NCBI GenBank assembly: GCA_037975125.1
Contig: CM075852.1
Span: forward strand, 7,249,792-7,313,791
Origin: Latrodectus hesperus
Lineage: Eukaryota; Arthropoda; Arachnida; Araneae; Theridiidae
DNA length: 64,000 nt
Direction: 5' to 3'
The position numbers and the translations under genes are program-made. Positions 35,737 through 48,929 of the stretch are shown in pieces. Under the pieces are notes generated by a model that saw only the letters and a program-made list of their open reading frames with translations, was not told where the DNA came from and ran no database searches. The first letter of the stretch is position 1, and every line of letters begins with the position of its first letter.

Positions 35737-38341
35737 ATAAATATGTTGAATTCTAAATACATATAAAGAAAAAATGCGTTTTTTAGCTATTATAATAGAA
35801 AAATGAAAATTTTAAACAATTTGAAGTGCAATAGATCCAAAAATATAGTAGCTACGAATAATATTCACTAAAAAAAGGATCTTACAATATATATTTTTTG
35901 TTTAGCAAATAAAACATTTTAATAGAATTCATGTGATATCTATTCAACAATTAAAACTAGAATTTTGCTTAATGACTTTACGGCTGAATGGGAATATGAT
36001 CTTTTGAATCCTGGAATACATTCTCTTTTATCAGATAACAAATTAATGTAGAATCATGTATAATAAACTAAGGATAAATTAGTTTTAAATTTTAATTTGA
36101 ACAATAGACTGGAAAGGAAATGTTTAAATAGGCCATTATAGCAAAATGAATTGAAGATTACATTTGACGCATAACTATCGATATTTTATTTTTTACAAGA
36201 ACACTGATAAGTATCTTCAAAAATAGTTGCTAAGTAATGTAATAGAAACCACTTTTTTTTTACTTTTTGCAAGTATGAAGTTAATTAATGAGTTTTACAG
36301 TGTGCTTGACATGTAAAATGTTAATTTCAAGTAATGTAAATAATTTTAATTTCAAGTAAAATAAATGACTGGCACTACATTTAGAGCATTTTCAATCTTT
36401 TTCCCGTGGGTATATTTAAAATTGTACTTACAATCATCTTTGATATCTCATTGAACAGCTTTAATTTTACGCAAAGGTAATTAAATTTTGTTCAGTGTGT
36501 CTATAAATATATCCAAGCTGATATATACCCAAGCTGATTTATTTTATATCATCAGATGAAATATAGTATATATAATGTGTATGTTCAGAACATGTTTAAG
36601 AAAAATAAACTTATAATGCAAAAAAATAAATTCTCCTTTCATTTACGGTACAAAATAAATTATAAATGTAGTTTTTTCTAGGGAAATTTGTGTTAGTAAG
36701 TTTTTTTAATGTCTTTCATTATGTTTTCGTTCAGAATATTAATTTTTAAGAAATAATCAAAAATAATTTTCAAAATAATAATCTAGTGATTGTAAATAAT
36801 TCTTCTGGATAAAGCTCCCAATTATTAATCACACAAAATTTACAAATGATGTATTTTATTTGTAGTTTACAGCCAATTTTGAATTCATAAAAACGAGTTC
36901 AAAGAAGTTATTGTCTAAATATAAAGTGATCAACCATTCATGCTATAATGAATGGTTGGTCATTCTGTTTCTTTAAATCAGTTTCTTATTATTCTGAACT
37001 AACAAAATTGAATTTTTACAAGAATTATTAAGTCATATGAATGCTTGTTAAACTGCAATGTGTCAATAAGATTTGAATAAAATGTAAAATAATTTCATTT
37101 AATAATCAGAATATTCCAATATATATATATGAATTTAACTTTAAAATATTTACTTTTTATTACTGGTATAGTGCAAGTTGTTTTCTTTTAATTAAATTCT
37201 TAAAAAAATTTTAATTATAAAAAAAACATTTTCAATGATACATATCAAGTTGAAAAATACCGCAATTACAAGACATTTCCCCAGAAATTAATTAAAAACG
37301 ACTGTTTAAAATATTCATTTTAAAACTTTAGAAATTCATCAACTACAAAATACATTTTGCAGTCTTAAAATTAGTTTAAACAGTTTATTATCACCAAAAC
37401 TTATTCTACTTTAATAGTTTTATGATTTATTAAAATTTCAGTTCAAAATGTAATTAAATATCGTTGCAAATCTTATGGTAAATTTAAGTTCTTGATATAG
37501 ATTTCTTATACATCTGTTTTAAGTAAATCATTTTTATAAAAAATGAAGAGTGTTCTTGCAAAATTTCGATTTTAAATTTAAATTGAAATCAAAACCACTT
37601 TTTCTTTCTCTCTCTTTTCTTTTTTGAAAATTAAATCCTTATTACTTTTATATATTAAATTTATTATCTTATATTTAAATTGGAACATAACGTATAATGA
37701 ATGTAAAATGTATAATTTTTCAATTTGTAAGGCAATTTACAATTGAAACGAAGTTCTTAGCACTACGCGTGTAATCTCAACTTGATCACTCGCAAAAAGA
37801 ACGCAAATTAAATAACAGTGATCGATTTTAGAGGGTTATCAAGTTATTAGTTGCAATATCTAGTTACTTTTAAGCGCAGAAAGGTGCATTTAGAGCAACA
37901 AAATAACTTTATGCGTATTTCACGAATTTTTTCAATACACAACCACATGAAATGAGAATCATGTTTCCAAAACCATTGTATATTAACCTAGAATTATATT
38001 CTTAATATAATTATTAAACATTATTGTTGGTAATAATAATAATAATAAAGCAAAATACAATTCGTGATGCAGTGTTGTATTAAAGACCTCATTTTCAGAA
38101 GTTGAAAAGTTTTAGCGTATTGTGAAAATTCATTTGAATGCAGAATATTAGAACTTGTAGCAGTGAAAAAAGTAGTATCTTTTTAAATATTCTTTTCAAT
38201 CCATGCATTGGAAACGTGTCTTAAGAAGTTAAATGAATGACAGGAAACGTACATGTAAATTTATGATCACTGAAAACATCTTCTTAAAATGATACATTTA
38301 ATGTGTTATATAGTAGAGTTTATGCAATAATATGCTTGTTT
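35737..38341. other. AT-rich non-coding DNA with one hairpin
   Basis: No gene seen. The hairpin at 36928-36963 is listed separately. A small duplication AAGCTGAT occurs near 36515-36540. Confidence 0.5.
36928..36963. repeat. 15-bp hairpin, 6-nt loop
   Basis: Arms 36928-36942 and 36949-36963 pair with one mismatch around GCTATA; the inner 10 bp are perfect. Confidence 0.8.
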
Positions 38342-38355
38342 ATGAATTAAAAATA

Positions 38356-39118
38356 CCATAATCTTACAGTGGGTGCCATCTCATGTTAATTTGTATGGGA
38401 ACGAAGTTGCGGATCAGTTAGCCAAGAATGGAAGCCTACAGAATATCATCATTGGAGACTGCTTGTCGTCCTCAGAGCTGACCTCTAGAGTTAGGATGGC
38501 TATCAATGCTACTTTTAGGGATACCATTCCTACCCACGAATGGTACTCATGCAAACATACTGGTTCCACACAAGTGGGTAAACACAAGAGAGGCAGCCAA
38601 ACGGCTCTGACAAGACTACGAAGTGTCCACCTGCTTGCTCAGAGACACGTCTCTGGTACCAAGGTCTACCCACTCTGTACCAAATGTCGATTGGTTGTCG
38701 ATTGGATGTCGATTGGATGAGACTGCTTGTCGTCATCAGAGCTGACCTCTAGAGTTAGGATGGCTATCAATGCTACTTTTAGGGATACCATTCCTACCCA
38801 CGAATGGTACTCATGCAAACATCCTGGTTCCACACTAGTGGGTAAACACAAGAGAGGCAGCCAAACGGCTCTGACAAGACTACGAAGTGTCCACCTGCTT
38901 GCTCAGAGACACGTCTCTGGTACCAAGGTCTACCCTCTCTGTCCCAAATGTCGAGTGGTTCAGGCCTTCCCATCTCATATTTAACAGTGCATTGGGTGTG
39001 AGAGAGGAGATATAGAGTTGAGACCGGAGGTTGTGCTTGAGAAACTGACTATTTTTGGATTCATGGGGCTGGTGTGATGGTACTGTCACGCCAGTCGGGG
39101 ATAAGCAACAACAACATC
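38356..39118 (+). mobile_element. 5'-truncated LINE with internal tandem duplication
   Basis: It starts in the RNase H domain (WVPSHVNLYGNEVADQLAK, with the last catalytic Asp), continues through THEWY and a CxxC knuckle, and ends LTIFGFMGLV-stop near 39078 with a GATAAGCAACAACAACATC tail. A 14-bp target duplication ATGAATTAAAAATA flanks it (38342-38355 and 39119-39132). A 264-bp segment (from 38457) is repeated from 38721, and three 11-bp units TGTCGATTGGW (38685-38717) sit at the junction. The duplication breaks the reading frame. Confidence 0.9.
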
Positions 39119-39132
39119 ATGAATTAAAAATA

Positions 39133-39789
39133 AACTATGTTTGATCGTAGAATTGACTTCTTTGATCTATGATTCTGTGTTGGATACCAACTACTGTTGA
39201 AAAACGAGAACTAGTTGTTGAGCTTCGACTTTTCTTATGTTGGGTTGGGATCTTGGGGAATTCTCTTGGTTCTCCTTCTGGATATGAATATGACAAAATA
39301 CCTATGAAAACTCCCCAAATAGCAGCAATACTAAATAAACAATCTTACAACATGCTTTTTTTTTTGTTAGGTAGTCCACAACTTCGTAAAAAAACAATTG
39401 AATCTAGGATTTTCTATTGCGAAAAAAAAAATCCGATTGGTAAATACTGAATTGCAAACATTTTTACCTGAAAGGCAAAAAGCAGATCTTTTGTCAGTAC
39501 CATTCAGGAAAATTAATATCTGAAATGCTTCTCATCATGTAATGGAAGTAACTTCATTTTCATGAACTCGATATTCACTATTGACAAAACAACTTTTATC
39601 TTCAAAGAGTATTTCATGAAAGTATTTGTATATGTTGCACAAGAAACTTCAAAATTCTATTCACTCATGTACAGAAAAAGGGAAATTTAGCTTCTATGTG
39701 TATTTCTGACTGAAGAGGTATGGTTATAAAAAATGCAGAATAGTCTAATTGTATGCTATTTTCTTTAGAAAATACTTATGCAAATTAAT
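39133..39789. other. AT-rich non-coding DNA, no gene seen
   Basis: A 93-codon frame at 39169-39450 shows nothing recognisable. Confidence 0.5.
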
Positions 39790-39904
39790 ATGTTGTTGTT
39801 ACTTATGACACTGAAAAAAGCTATGACGTTGGCTATGCGAATTTAAGTCAGTAAAGAGCGTCTTTCACTAGACCAGAGCATCACGAATATGAAAGTACGA
39901 CTTT
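39790..39904 (-). mobile_element. SINE-A copy, 5'-truncated
   Basis: Only the 3' third is present, ending on the minus strand in GTAACAACAACAT. The 9-bp match CAAATTAAT flanks it (39781-39789 and 39905-39913). This indicates a truncated insertion rather than later loss. Confidence 0.75.
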
Positions 39905-40297
39905 CAAATTAATGTTTTATATGACATTCATTTAAAATATATTTTAAGTTATAAATATTATTTTTATTTTTATTCAATTTTTTTTAATTTTTGTCTGCTT
40001 TTATTAATAATTTTTTATATCCATTATTAAAGATATAAAATCCAAAAATGAAATTTTTTACCTTCAAATATCATGATACAATCAATATTTGAACATCATT
40101 TACAAATGAAAAATATTATATGTGAACTTTTAGAAATATAATTAAAATATTGTAACACACTACATTTTTTTATTTACTTTTCTGAAGAAAATCTAAGATA
40201 TTAACCTAGAACTTTTATAGTACTTTTATAGTAATTTATTCTATATTTAACTATATCTAAGTCATTGTACATTTAAACTAAATTAAGAAGAACAAGA

Positions 40298-40571
<274 letters not shown>

Positions 40572-40639
40572 TGTTCATAAAATCAGCTATTATGTAACCA
40601 TTCAACACAACAGGTTTGCTACTGATATTTTTAGCTTGA

Positions 40640-41100
40640 TGATGAAAAAACAAATATTTATGATTGAAATTAATTTAAATTTTTTATCAAAATATTCTCC
40701 TCGATGTTCAGTATATTTCTGCAAGAGTTTAAGCCAAATTTTAAAGCCTTTTTCCTCTCCGATTGAGATACTTTCAAACAGTCAATTTGAATGTAACATC
40801 TTTTTTTTCTACAGTCGAAAATCGTGGCCTTACCTCCTTTAATATTTCTGGCACTCTAAAAAGTGATCTCGTAGTTTATATTTGACATACTAGGCTAAAA
40901 ATTGCTATTATATGCAAAATAAGGACTGAACTGGGGATGAATCATTATTTCCAGGTTTGGTGAGTCAAAAATTCCTTTGTTTGAGCAGATGTGAAGAAGT
41001 TCACGTAGTTGTAATAAGGAATACTCCATCTTTTCTTCTGTTTTTTTTTCGAATTTATCCGATGTTTTCTTTTCAATTTGTGATCCAACGTGAATTAATT
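40640..41100 (-). pseudogene. mariner-like relic with internal deletion
   Basis: On the minus strand the typical mariner C-terminus GFKIWLKLLQKYTEHRGEYF is readable at about 40685-40749. Before it come a VRPRFSTVE segment and, near 40940, HPQFSP, resembling the HPPYSPDL block. Upstream, an ATG at 41029 reads MEYSLLQLREL, resembling a mariner N-terminus, so most of the transposase appears to be missing. Stops and frame changes are frequent. Terminal repeats were not found. Confidence 0.55.
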
Positions 41101-43631
41101 TTGTTTACTGCAAAATGTTCACGCGTGTAATATTTTATTGATGTTTATCCTACCAATGCTCAAAGATGAATTAATCTCATGGCAGGCCACATGTCGATTT
41201 TGCATTAACAACTGACTGACAATATTGTTATTTTCTGGCAAAAGAACTGATTTTGTACAATCTTCATAGAATTGATTCTGAAACAAATGTCAACCACGAC
41301 AGAATTTATTATAGAAGTTTTCATTATAACATACTATAACAAATTCAATCGTTTAGTGTAAGATAGCGAATTATCGCTGCATTAAATATTAAATTCTTCC
41401 AAGCAGTTCCTGCCTTAATAATCCACATTGAAAAATTTGAAAACTTATTACTCGTGAATGCTGACGAATCAATTCTTCTTTTTGCCTGAGATGAATTTCT
41501 CAGTTTACTGTAAGCAATACAAATCTCGTGAAAATTCCAAAATATTTTAAAGAAATAATGGTTGTGAAATTATCAAATTATTCTTTGAATATGTCATCGC
41601 CTAACAATACTTGCTGTATATATGGCTACTTATAACTTTTTACATAACCTACATATAGGAATTTATATTATTTTTCTAAAAACATTCATACTCTTAAATA
41701 AAAACCATAAAAATAGAATTAGATACTTTCTAAATATTCTTCTTTATGTTATGAATACACTTTTGTTATGCTAATTACAGTTTGGCGAAGAATTCTTGAA
41801 TTTATGGCATAAACTTTTCCTTATTAAGTACCTCAAATTAAAATTTCTCGCCAAGTGAATCCGATTGGATTGCAACCCTTGTGCCCTTCATGAATAAATG
41901 TTTCTATTGGTTTCAGTAACTTTCTCTTTTCTTTTCAATCCTCGTTCCAGCGTGCACAGATTATCCAAGGGGGAGATGGCCCGATTTTCTTTCTTTTTTG
42001 TTCATGCTGGAAGCATGAAGAGGGAAAGATCAGATTTCCCGTGTGTATTCAGGGCTCACAGCCAGCATCGATTTGTAGGGTGCGAAAATTACCCCGAAAG
42101 CCTAATTTAGTCAAATGTTTTGGAAGAATTCTCTTTTCTGTTCCAGGCATGTAGAACCTTCATGTTTTCTGCTACATTACCCCAGCGTACAAAACCACTT
42201 CAAATGCATGTGTTAAAGGCTTAGATGTTCCTTATTCTTAGATTTAAATTAATACAGAATATATTAAGCACAAAATATCTGATAATTTTGAGAATTTATC
42301 AAGTAAATTTAGCATTTATTTTTTTAAAAAATAATATAATGCATATTTTATTAAAAAAAATAGTTTTTAAGTATTAATTCAGCTTATAAAAATACCATGT
42401 TACAGCAAAAATCACTATTAATTTAATGCATAACCGAAAGAGGAATTAAAGAATATATTCATTATATAATAATTGTTTAAAATTTTATAATAGTTTTAAG
42501 TTAAATCATCATTTTTTATCAGCTACTATTTAAAAATTTTGCTTGTTTGGAAACGAATATAATAATGACTATGCAATTTGGCAATGAATCTGCAGAAATC
42601 AAAACATTAATTTGTAATTTTCTTCCAGCTCCATTCGAAAAGAAACATTAATTGCTAAAAAAGCTAAGAATCTACTACGATATGATAATTATCTCGACAT
42701 AATGATTGCCTTTTATATGATAATAACTTCTCAATTAATTACTTAAATACTTAGGAAAATTGTTTCTGGTGAATTTTGCTATTTTCTTAATTAAGTAGTA
42801 ATCTGAATTCTTAAAATATACATTCAATCTTCTTTTTCAATGAAATGAGTCTTTTAAGTTTTAAATAATAACTAATGAAGTGATTTTTACTATTGGTTTT
42901 AAGTTATATATTTACTTTTATTGACAAATAATATTTATTTATTGCAAAAGAAATGCACAACAATAAGCAAGATTATATGTATATCCTTTTTATATTATAT
43001 CTGCCACAGACGCAAGAGTAAAAATTGATATTAGTGAACAAATGTAAATTTAAATAACACATTGTTCTCCAAGCATTTGCGAAACACATTAAATTATTTT
43101 TTTTATCTTTTTTAGTGAAATTTATTAATGTTATGTCAAGGGAATTTTGAAATATATGCTCCATTCATCAACTAATTTGGTTATCAATGTGTTGCATTCT
43201 AATCATATTTACCTTTTTATAATTCAAATAAATTATAACTAAGGGAAAAACTGTTAGCATTCAGTTAATAGTTAAATAATATGAAATTTCATGCACAGAC
43301 TCTAGGCCTATGCATGAAACGTCAGACTATGAAAAACTATGTAAAAAAGTGAAATTGCCAAGGATAAGATGCTTTTCGAAAACATAAAAATGTAAAGAGC
43401 ATTTATGAGGTTTAGAAAAACTTTGCAAAATTGAATTTATTTTTAAAGAAATTTTGATTAATTCCTTTAAGAAAAATCAAAGATATTTTATAAAATGAAA
43501 TTCATTTTGTAGGAATATGCGTTCACTGCATTTGTTAAAACAAAAAAAAAGTTTCGGGTATGAAAAATAATATTTTGTTTAAAAAATGAAGCGGTGCATA
43601 TGGGCACTCATTTGCAAAAACAATCAACAAA
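41101..43631. other. AT-rich non-coding DNA with one less AT-rich patch
   Basis: The patch at 41880-42110 includes a 70-codon frame without recognisable content. Nothing else is assignable. Confidence 0.5.
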
Positions 43632-43793
43632 TTATTTAATGAATGAACTAATTAATTTATTCGACAAATGCATTACAACCGTATTTCTATAGTATTTTTC
43701 AAAACTTCGAAGACATTTTGGATGTAAATGGACTTTGCATTTAAGGCACAAATAAATCGCGTAATTTTCGCACTTTTTACATCGTCTACTCAT
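43632..43793 (-). pseudogene. piggyBac-type transposase C-terminal zinc-binding domain
   Basis: A 53-codon frame from ATG at 43793 reads RCKKCENYAIYLCLKCKVHL followed by HPKC and RSFEKYY. The spacing CxxC...CxxC...H..C matches the cysteine-rich tail of piggyBac-type transposases, which contacts element ends. The DDE core expected upstream (43800-44500) is not recognisable, and no TTAA-flanked ends were identified. A host gene derived from such a transposase is possible but unsupported. Confidence 0.55.
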
Positions 43794-44091
43794 ATTTTTC
43801 ATGTTTACTTATAATGTATCCAATTCTATCACTTCTATTTCTTTTAACAGAGCTGTTGACGAGGGACATTTTCTATTTCATTTGCAATTGTTTTCCCCAG
43901 ATAGATTATTGTTGTCATTAGATTTTTCTATTGGGTTATCAAACTTAAAATTCAACTATACAATTTTTGTGTTAATAGAAATTCTATGCAGTTTCGATGA
44001 CTATTCTATAGTTCCACCTCATTGCTATTTATGAATAATAGTTTGATTTGTTTGTCTCATAACATTTTTTTTTACAATCGAGATCTATTTA
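43794..44091. other. AT-rich non-coding DNA
   Basis: A 77-codon plus-strand frame at 43801-44034 is not supported as a gene. Confidence 0.45.
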
Positions 44092-44190
44092 GGCAGGAAC
44101 GTGCAGTTTAAAGTGGATTCCTAACAGCTACAAGCATCCAAGCTCGAGATGAGATTTAAGCCACGAACTGTCGAGCAAACAGCATTGGAA
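44092..44190 (-). mobile_element. SINE-D copy, decayed
   Basis: The minus strand reads GGCTTAAATCTCATCTCGAG (box B region) and ends ACGTTCCTGCC. It aligns with 16825-16943. The head is degenerate. Confidence 0.45.
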
Positions 44191-47100
44191 ATAGTGAATT
44201 TGTAAATTTAAAAGTAATTACAAATTGCAATAAGACGTTGTAACTTTAACTATAAATTGGATGTTCAATATCTACCATCTTTTAATTCCATTGGCATTTG
44301 GCCAATGGTGGGTAAAAGCAACATTAATTTTAAATATGAAATTTTAAACTTTGTATTCATTTTTTTAATTTCACTTATAAAGATGTAATCTTTAATCCAT
44401 TATAAAAACATGTAAATAGTCTTAAATGGAATAATTATACATTTTTAAAACATTGAATGTGTCAATAATCGTTTCCTACTAAAAATAATTACGTATTTTG
44501 AAAATTTTTCAACAAAAATTGGTCACACCAATTGAATTATTAATACTTTATAAATGACTTCAGAGCCTTAAAAATAGCAGGAATATAAAATTGATAAAAA
44601 ATTGTAGTCTGTCTCATTGTGTTAATAAAAATATATTCATTTGAAATGGTGCGTTAGCGTACTTTTGGCCAAAAATTGATTAACTGTGTTTATAGGCTTT
44701 CCTTCTTCTATTGTTCAAAGAATTGTATATAATTTCTCCTCATCTGAATTCAATCTTATGGAAAAAATGCGTATAAATTACCATTCAAAAATAGTGTATT
44801 CTCAATTCTTTCAGTTTTTTCTTCCGGATAAATAAGTATCATTAATTACTCTGTAGATAGAAAAATTAATTTTATTTTTACTTTAAACTTTCACTATTAA
44901 TTTTTACGAGAGTCAAATGAAACAGCCCACCAATACATGCTTATTTTACATACAAAACTAGGTATCTTCTAAGTGATTTGATTTCTTCATAAGTGGAACA
45001 GTAGTTTAATGTCTTCACAAAAAAACAAATTTTTGATGAAAAACATTTTTCTTCTTGTTCAGTACCCGTAACCTTGAAAATATTTTAAAGTGAATAAAAT
45101 AACGTTTTTACTAGAAAGCGCTTTTTATTTGATTCACTCATATTTTTATTTTTATTTTTATATTCCCAAGAAACTCTCTCTCCTTAGTAATGGAGAGAAA
45201 AATTTTAATCTTTCGAAAACAAAGACATATAAATAGCGTAAGGACTCGTTAAAAAAGTATTATTTAAAATAACAAGAATTCATCCTGCTTAATTATTCTA
45301 TAAACTTTTAGTAACAAATATATTTATTGGAATAAGAAATGAAAAAATATTACTTCCTTAAAATGCAAACACTGATATTGCTACTTAATTTTTTCCGAGA
45401 ACTTCTTTAAATTATAAGTATATTAGCACATAATAATTTTCTTACTTACAATAATAATAAATATTGTATGAATAAGAAATAATTAAATAATTTCTGACCT
45501 AAATCATTTTTAGACAGAAAAATATATTATCAGACGTTAAAATAAGACAGTCTTTAACAATGAATCTAACTTTTAATTTTATGAACAATCGTAATTTATT
45601 TGGTAACCTCCCCCCTCCCTAAAAAAGTACAGTAATTTTCCAAACTTTAAATATTTTAAATATATTTCTAAAACTTTCTGTAATTCAAATATATGTTAAA
45701 TAAGTATATTCTGACTAAGCTTTCTGGAATTAGTTCAGTAAATTTCATGTTGAAGCTTATGTCCTGAAAATAACTGTAAAACTTAAAAAATAGCAAATTG
45801 AATTCATTAACAAAAACTAGATTAATCAACAAATAATAGGAATTAATCTACATATTTTGCATTGACTATGATTCTGAATTAAATCAGATGAAAGTTGCTA
45901 AATAAATAATAGATTAAAATTAAAAATGCTGACCATCATGACTCAATGTAAAATGTTTGTTTGATGCAAAAATTAATAGGAATTTTATGGTGCATGGTGC
46001 ATCGTTACAGCAATTCGGAAAATTTTTGAATTTATCTAAATAACTCACAGGTTAACATAAAATTATATAGAAAAAGAAAATTTTCCTCAAAATCATTTGA
46101 AAGAAAATGATTGCTAGCATAACATTATCATAAGATGAATGGACACCTAACTATTCCAAAGAAAATTCAATTTATGTAAATCAAACATTATTATTTTGAG
46201 AATTACTGCTACTTTTAAACATTTCTTCAAAAAGCAATCTGAAAAGCATCATTTTTTGCAAAAAGAAAGAATCCTCATTTTTGCACATTCGGAATTTATT
46301 TCAAAATATAATAATTGTATTTTGACTTGTATAACATTTCTGTTTATATAAAGGAATACAATATTTTCTTGGCTCAATATATAATTAATAAATTTTACTT
46401 ATAGGTGTGGAATATATATTATCAATAAAAATATTATTGGCAAGTTCAAATTAATGCATGATTTACATACAAAAATTTACTTTTCATTTTTAAATGATAT
46501 AATTATTTATGTGTATTGGAATACAAAAATAACTACTTAAAAAGTGTAGTCATTTATAAACACATTTAGCGGCAATTTATGATGAAGCATTTTGTACGCG
46601 CAATTCATTTTTATAATTTATGTTCAAAACATATTTGTGTAATATATAATATGTGAAATAAATTATTTAGATTATGTTTTCATTATAAGTAAAATAAAAA
46701 CAATAATAATTTTTTGGGGATAATTTCGTAATTTATATCAAACGGCATTGAGCTTTTATTCGTATAATAACATCACACTAGAATTATAAAATAAATGGCT
46801 GGAAAGTTTGCTTATGAAGTTGTCTAGTGAATAATATTTATGTATATATTTAAACCATGTATTGATACTGACGAAATGATACCTCTGCCACAATATTTCT
46901 TCATCTCATTGAAGTAGAAGTATTAACTCATTGTTCATTGGAAGCCATGGAATTGCTTAAACATGATTATTTTTTACTAAATAAAAAATCCAGATTATCG
47001 TAGTTCGTATTTGATAAATAAAGCAGAGTTCACTCAAAATTAGTAGAAATGGATTATTTTTTAAATGATAATGGTTGTTTATCATTATTTAACTCGTGTG

Positions 47101-47393
47101 CCTAAATAAGAATCCAGGAAGTTTATTGACAGATCCTGGTTTTTAAAATAATTTTCATCTTCATCAAAGCACGTTTGATAGACCAAATTAAAGACAAATC
47201 AAATATTAGGAGCATATTTTCTTTTAAATTGGTAACTAAATATATAGTATCATTTAATGTTTGATTTTTATACTTTTCATAATTATTTTTATTTTCTTGA
47301 TTAATGAGCAAATCCTAATTTTTCCATGAATATAGATTTCCTTGAAACTGTAAGATTTACTCTCACTTTTAATATTTTAAACTATAATAAAAG
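44191..47393. other. AT-rich non-coding DNA, no gene seen
   Basis: About 3.2 kb with no frame or element signature. Confidence 0.5.
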
Positions 47394-47570
47394 ATTGAGG
47401 GAGTTGATCCTATGGTGGTTCCATCTATCGGAGAAGTTTAGAGCTAAGTCATACTTTTACCTTCGTGATGCTCTGTTTAAACAAAAGACGCTCCCTACTG
47501 ACTTAAACTCGCATAGTCAATGGTATAGCGAGCTTGGCTAGTCCAAGTGTCATAAGTAATAACAACAACA
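47394..47570 (+). mobile_element. SINE-A copy, 5'-truncated
   Basis: It aligns with the distal half of the 8182-8575 element, from ATTGAGGGAGT to the tail CATAAGTAATAACAACAACA. The tRNA head is absent. No clear target duplication was seen. Confidence 0.85.
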
Positions 47571-48848
47571 GAAAGTACGCTCTTTTTTTTAACCATGTTT
47601 TATAATGATCTAAAAAAAGTAAAAAAAAAAGTTATCATTTCTTTTATTTATCTGGTTTAGTAACATCAAAAAATGTCACAAAAACATTATTAATTTATAA
47701 ATAAAATTTATCTTTATTAAAAGGTAATGATAATAATAAATTTTTTAATAAATTAATTTTAATATCATTTCATTTTACTTAAATCAATTATTAATCGGCT
47801 GATATATTTAAAACTCTTGTTAAACTGCTTTATAATAAGATCTCCAACCCATCACTGCAATATTTCTTTCACTGAAATTTCAAAAAGTATTGAGTTTTTT
47901 ATCAATTTAGTAAGAATGATGATAGTATAAAAATAGAGAAAGAGACTGAGTCGTACTCGAATATTCCCCATTCTATTTAACATCAAATAGTGCAATTATT
48001 CATTATTTGATTTTCAATGGCCTGGTTAGTCATGGTGCTCGTTCTCGTAATCTATAGGCAGAAAATATGACGTGTTTGCTTATGACAAACACAATGGATC
48101 GTTATGGCAGCTGAGACACGTTAAATATGTCGTGGTCAATATGCCCTCCATGTAAAAATTACATCTTGACCGGTGGCAGGCCAATTCTGAGGGTCTTCAT
48201 CTAGGTCCTTGCTTTTAAATTACCAAGAACTACTTTTGAGGCTTTGATGGCCTACTTACAGAGTCCAAAATATAATCAGTCATTATTTATGCCCATTGTA
48301 GTGCTGAAAGATGGAAATCCTAGTAGCCGAGATTTATACAACAAATAATGATGCAATTATCTTACAGACTACAAGTTCAAGTTGTCCTTAGATCTTGTCC
48401 ATTATTGGAAGACCTCCAGCGGGATATTTCTTAGATAACTGATAGTGCTAAAAGGTGGAAATCCTAGTATAGGTGACTCAAGATTAAAAACTTGATGAGT
48501 TTCCATTCAGCTAAAAAAATCAGATTTTCCTGCATAAATGCAACAGTCATCTTATTAGCAGTATTACTAATATCAAATCTGATATCTTTACTCCAAAAAA
48601 CATCTTTCAATTATTAGATCTATTGTTGATAGAGAAGCATTGAAAGTAATGAAACATGCATTTTAAAATAATACATTTCTTGATTTTTTCAAAGCTTTTT
48701 CACCTTTAAAACAGAAGAATTACGCCTAATTCTGTTGCAAAATACTTTAAATCTCACAATCTATAGTTGAAACTCACATTTCATTTAAAAAATATATAAA
48801 AAAGTAAATCTGTGCTTCATAATAATCATAACTGCATCTGAAAGTAAT
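47571..48848. other. Non-coding DNA with an unclassified 25-bp direct repeat
   Basis: A less AT-rich stretch at about 47990-48480 contains GTGCTRAAAGRTGGAAATCC at 48301 and again at 48445 (23 of 25 bases match over the whole unit). No coding signature was identified. Confidence 0.5.
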
Positions 48849-48929
48849 TGAAACTAACTGAAAGTAGACGTAACTAACTGACAGAAGACATAACTAACTA
48901 AAAGAAGACGGAACTAACTAAAAGAAGAC
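48849..48929. repeat. 20-bp minisatellite, about four units
   Basis: Consensus GACRTAACTAACTRAMAGAA; full units at 48867, 48887 and 48907, with a partial unit before and a stub after. Confidence 0.9.

Noticed and set aside
47326..47541. 71-codon frame on the plus strand
   Set aside because: It runs from unique DNA into a truncated SINE-A copy; no gene.
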